From Rhodococcus phenolicus (lineage in GTDB: Bacteria; Actinomycetota; Actinomycetes; Mycobacteriales; Mycobacteriaceae): 64,000 nt of DNA. Made by a program: the position numbers and the translations under genes. A model generated the notes under the pieces. That model searched no databases. It had not been told where the DNA came from and saw only the letters and a program-made list of their open reading frames with translations. How positions within the stretch are numbered: the stretch's first letter is position 1; each line of letters opens with the position of its first letter. This document shows positions 63,476-64,000 of the stretch, in pieces. The DNA is taken from assembly GCF_001646785.1 (NCBI RefSeq), contig NZ_LRRH01000001.1, forward strand, positions 1 to 64,000, in the 5' to 3' direction.

Positions 63476-64000
63476 TCAGTGCTCGCCACGGTCGACGGCC
63501 AGGCGCACCGCTTCCTCCGCCCCCGCCGTCCACGGCGGTCCGTGGCCGGGCAGGACGGTGCCGGCGCCGGTCGCGGCCACCGCGCTCAGCGACTCGACGG
63601 CGAGGTGGGTGTCCTTGGTGGCGGCCGAAGCGACGATCTGCGGTCCCTCGCCCCCGGTGTAGGGGTCGAGGGTGACGAGTGCGTCACCGCTGAACACCAC
63701 CCCGCGGTCGGCCAGGTGCAGGGCGCAGTGCCCGTCGGTATGGCCGGGCGTGTGCACGGCGACAGGAAGTCCCGGGAACTCCAATGCGATTCCGGTGGAG
63801 AGCTTTTCGACTTCACCGACGCCTTTCACCGTGAGTGCGCCTGCTGCCGCCATGCGGGTGAGGATCGGAAGCGACCGGGAATGGGCGAGGGCGTAGAGGG
63901 AACGATTGCGTTGGGGCTTGTAGCGGTACGGGTGCGCAGCCAGGCGCTCGTCGCCGGGGTGGACCAGGACGGGCACATGCCACTCGCGCTGCGCCCGGGC
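63476..64000 (-). CDS. Metallo-beta-lactamase-fold hydrolase, 5' end outside window
   Basis: The frame is open to the window edge (the residues before MPVLVHPGDERL are RAQREWHV, as in family members), so the N-terminus with the HxHxDH motif is missing. The visible part has VHTPGHTDGHCALHL (metal His), VFSGDALVTLD (metal Asp) and the C-terminal VLPGHGPPW (metal His), all intact. It is a glyoxalase-II/AHL-lactonase-like hydrolase of unknown substrate. About 175 residues are visible. It lies upstream of the dehydrogenase operon in the same direction. Confidence 0.88.
   Translation of the reverse strand, partial: ARAQREWHVPVLVHPGDERLAAHPYRYKPQRNRSLYALAHSRSLPILTRMAAAGALTVKGVGEVEKLSTGIALEFPGLPVAVHTPGHTDGHCALHLADRGVVFSGDALVTLDPYTGGEGPQIVASAATKDTHLAVESLSAVAATGAGTVLPGHGPPWTAGAEEAVRLAVDRGEH

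Overview
The window is high-GC actinobacterial DNA, most likely from Rhodococcus or a close mycolic-acid relative. The evidence is gene content and order: secA-hpf-comF-lpqB-mtrB-mtrA-tmk-ahcY, manA-tobH-pmm, whiB2/fbiA-fbiB, the GDP-mannose pyrophosphorylase-wbbL-rmlD cell-wall block, purE-purK, birA/accD5-accE5-maf-sseA-sufE-accA3 and lat-lrpA/pcd. From memory, this follows the Mycobacterium tuberculosis Rv3240c-Rv3293 backbone, with several blocks lost or replaced. No rRNA, tRNA, CRISPR array, insertion sequence or prophage was seen.

Layout. 1-11.4 kb (minus strand): the 3'-truncated secA, ribosome hibernation factor, ComF-type PRTase, the LpqB-MtrB-MtrA signalling operon with tmk and ahcY, and a TetR regulator. 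11.4-15.7 kb: mannose metabolism (manA, TobH-like SIS protein, phosphomannomutase) and a DUF3499 protein. 15.8-20.1 kb: a degenerate metallopeptidase, whiB2, and cofactor F420 genes fbiA-fbiB with a NUDIX gene. 20.0-27.1 kb: a crotonase, an SGNH hydrolase, the arabinogalactan-linker genes (mannose-1-P guanylyltransferase, WbbL, RmlD), an LCP ligase and a TIGR03089 protein. 27.2-34.7 kb is an accessory block: HExxH protein, MerR-HEAT regulator, HEAT protein, FtsX-type ABC exporter and a LuxR-type two-component system. 34.7-40.6 kb: purE-purK, GtrA, an OmpR-type two-component system, a PH-domain protein and birA. 40.8-49 kb: acyl-CoA carboxylase genes (accD5, accE5, accA3) with maf, two unknown genes, a PLDc_N protein, a group III truncated haemoglobin, sseA and sufE. 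49-57.6 kb is a second accessory block: MHYT protein, two DUF1707 proteins, a VanZ fragment, a PtpB-like phosphatase, a flavin-barrel protein, an S74-domain protein with a 33-residue peptide, and a membrane histidine kinase followed by a Ser/Thr-kinase/response-regulator fusion. 57.6-64 kb: lysine catabolism (lat, lrpA, pcd), a small operon ending in two membrane proteins and headed by a 52-codon ORF and a zinc alcohol dehydrogenase, and a 5'-truncated metallo-beta-lactamase-fold gene.

The strongest candidate for an undescribed system is 54018-57596. There a HisKA_3 sensor kinase with about eight membrane segments is followed by one protein that carries an intact Hanks-type Ser/Thr kinase and an intact NarL-type response regulator, so His-Asp and Ser/Thr phosphorylation converge on one DNA-binding protein. 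The divergent neighbour is a micro-operon (33-aa peptide plus stand-alone S74-type domain).

A second, window-wide observation is how often a TANNNT -10 box lies exactly 6-8 nt before a start codon with no Shine-Dalgarno. This suggests many leaderless transcripts, and it settles several start choices. All functional assignments rest on motifs and family knowledge read by eye; no database search was run.
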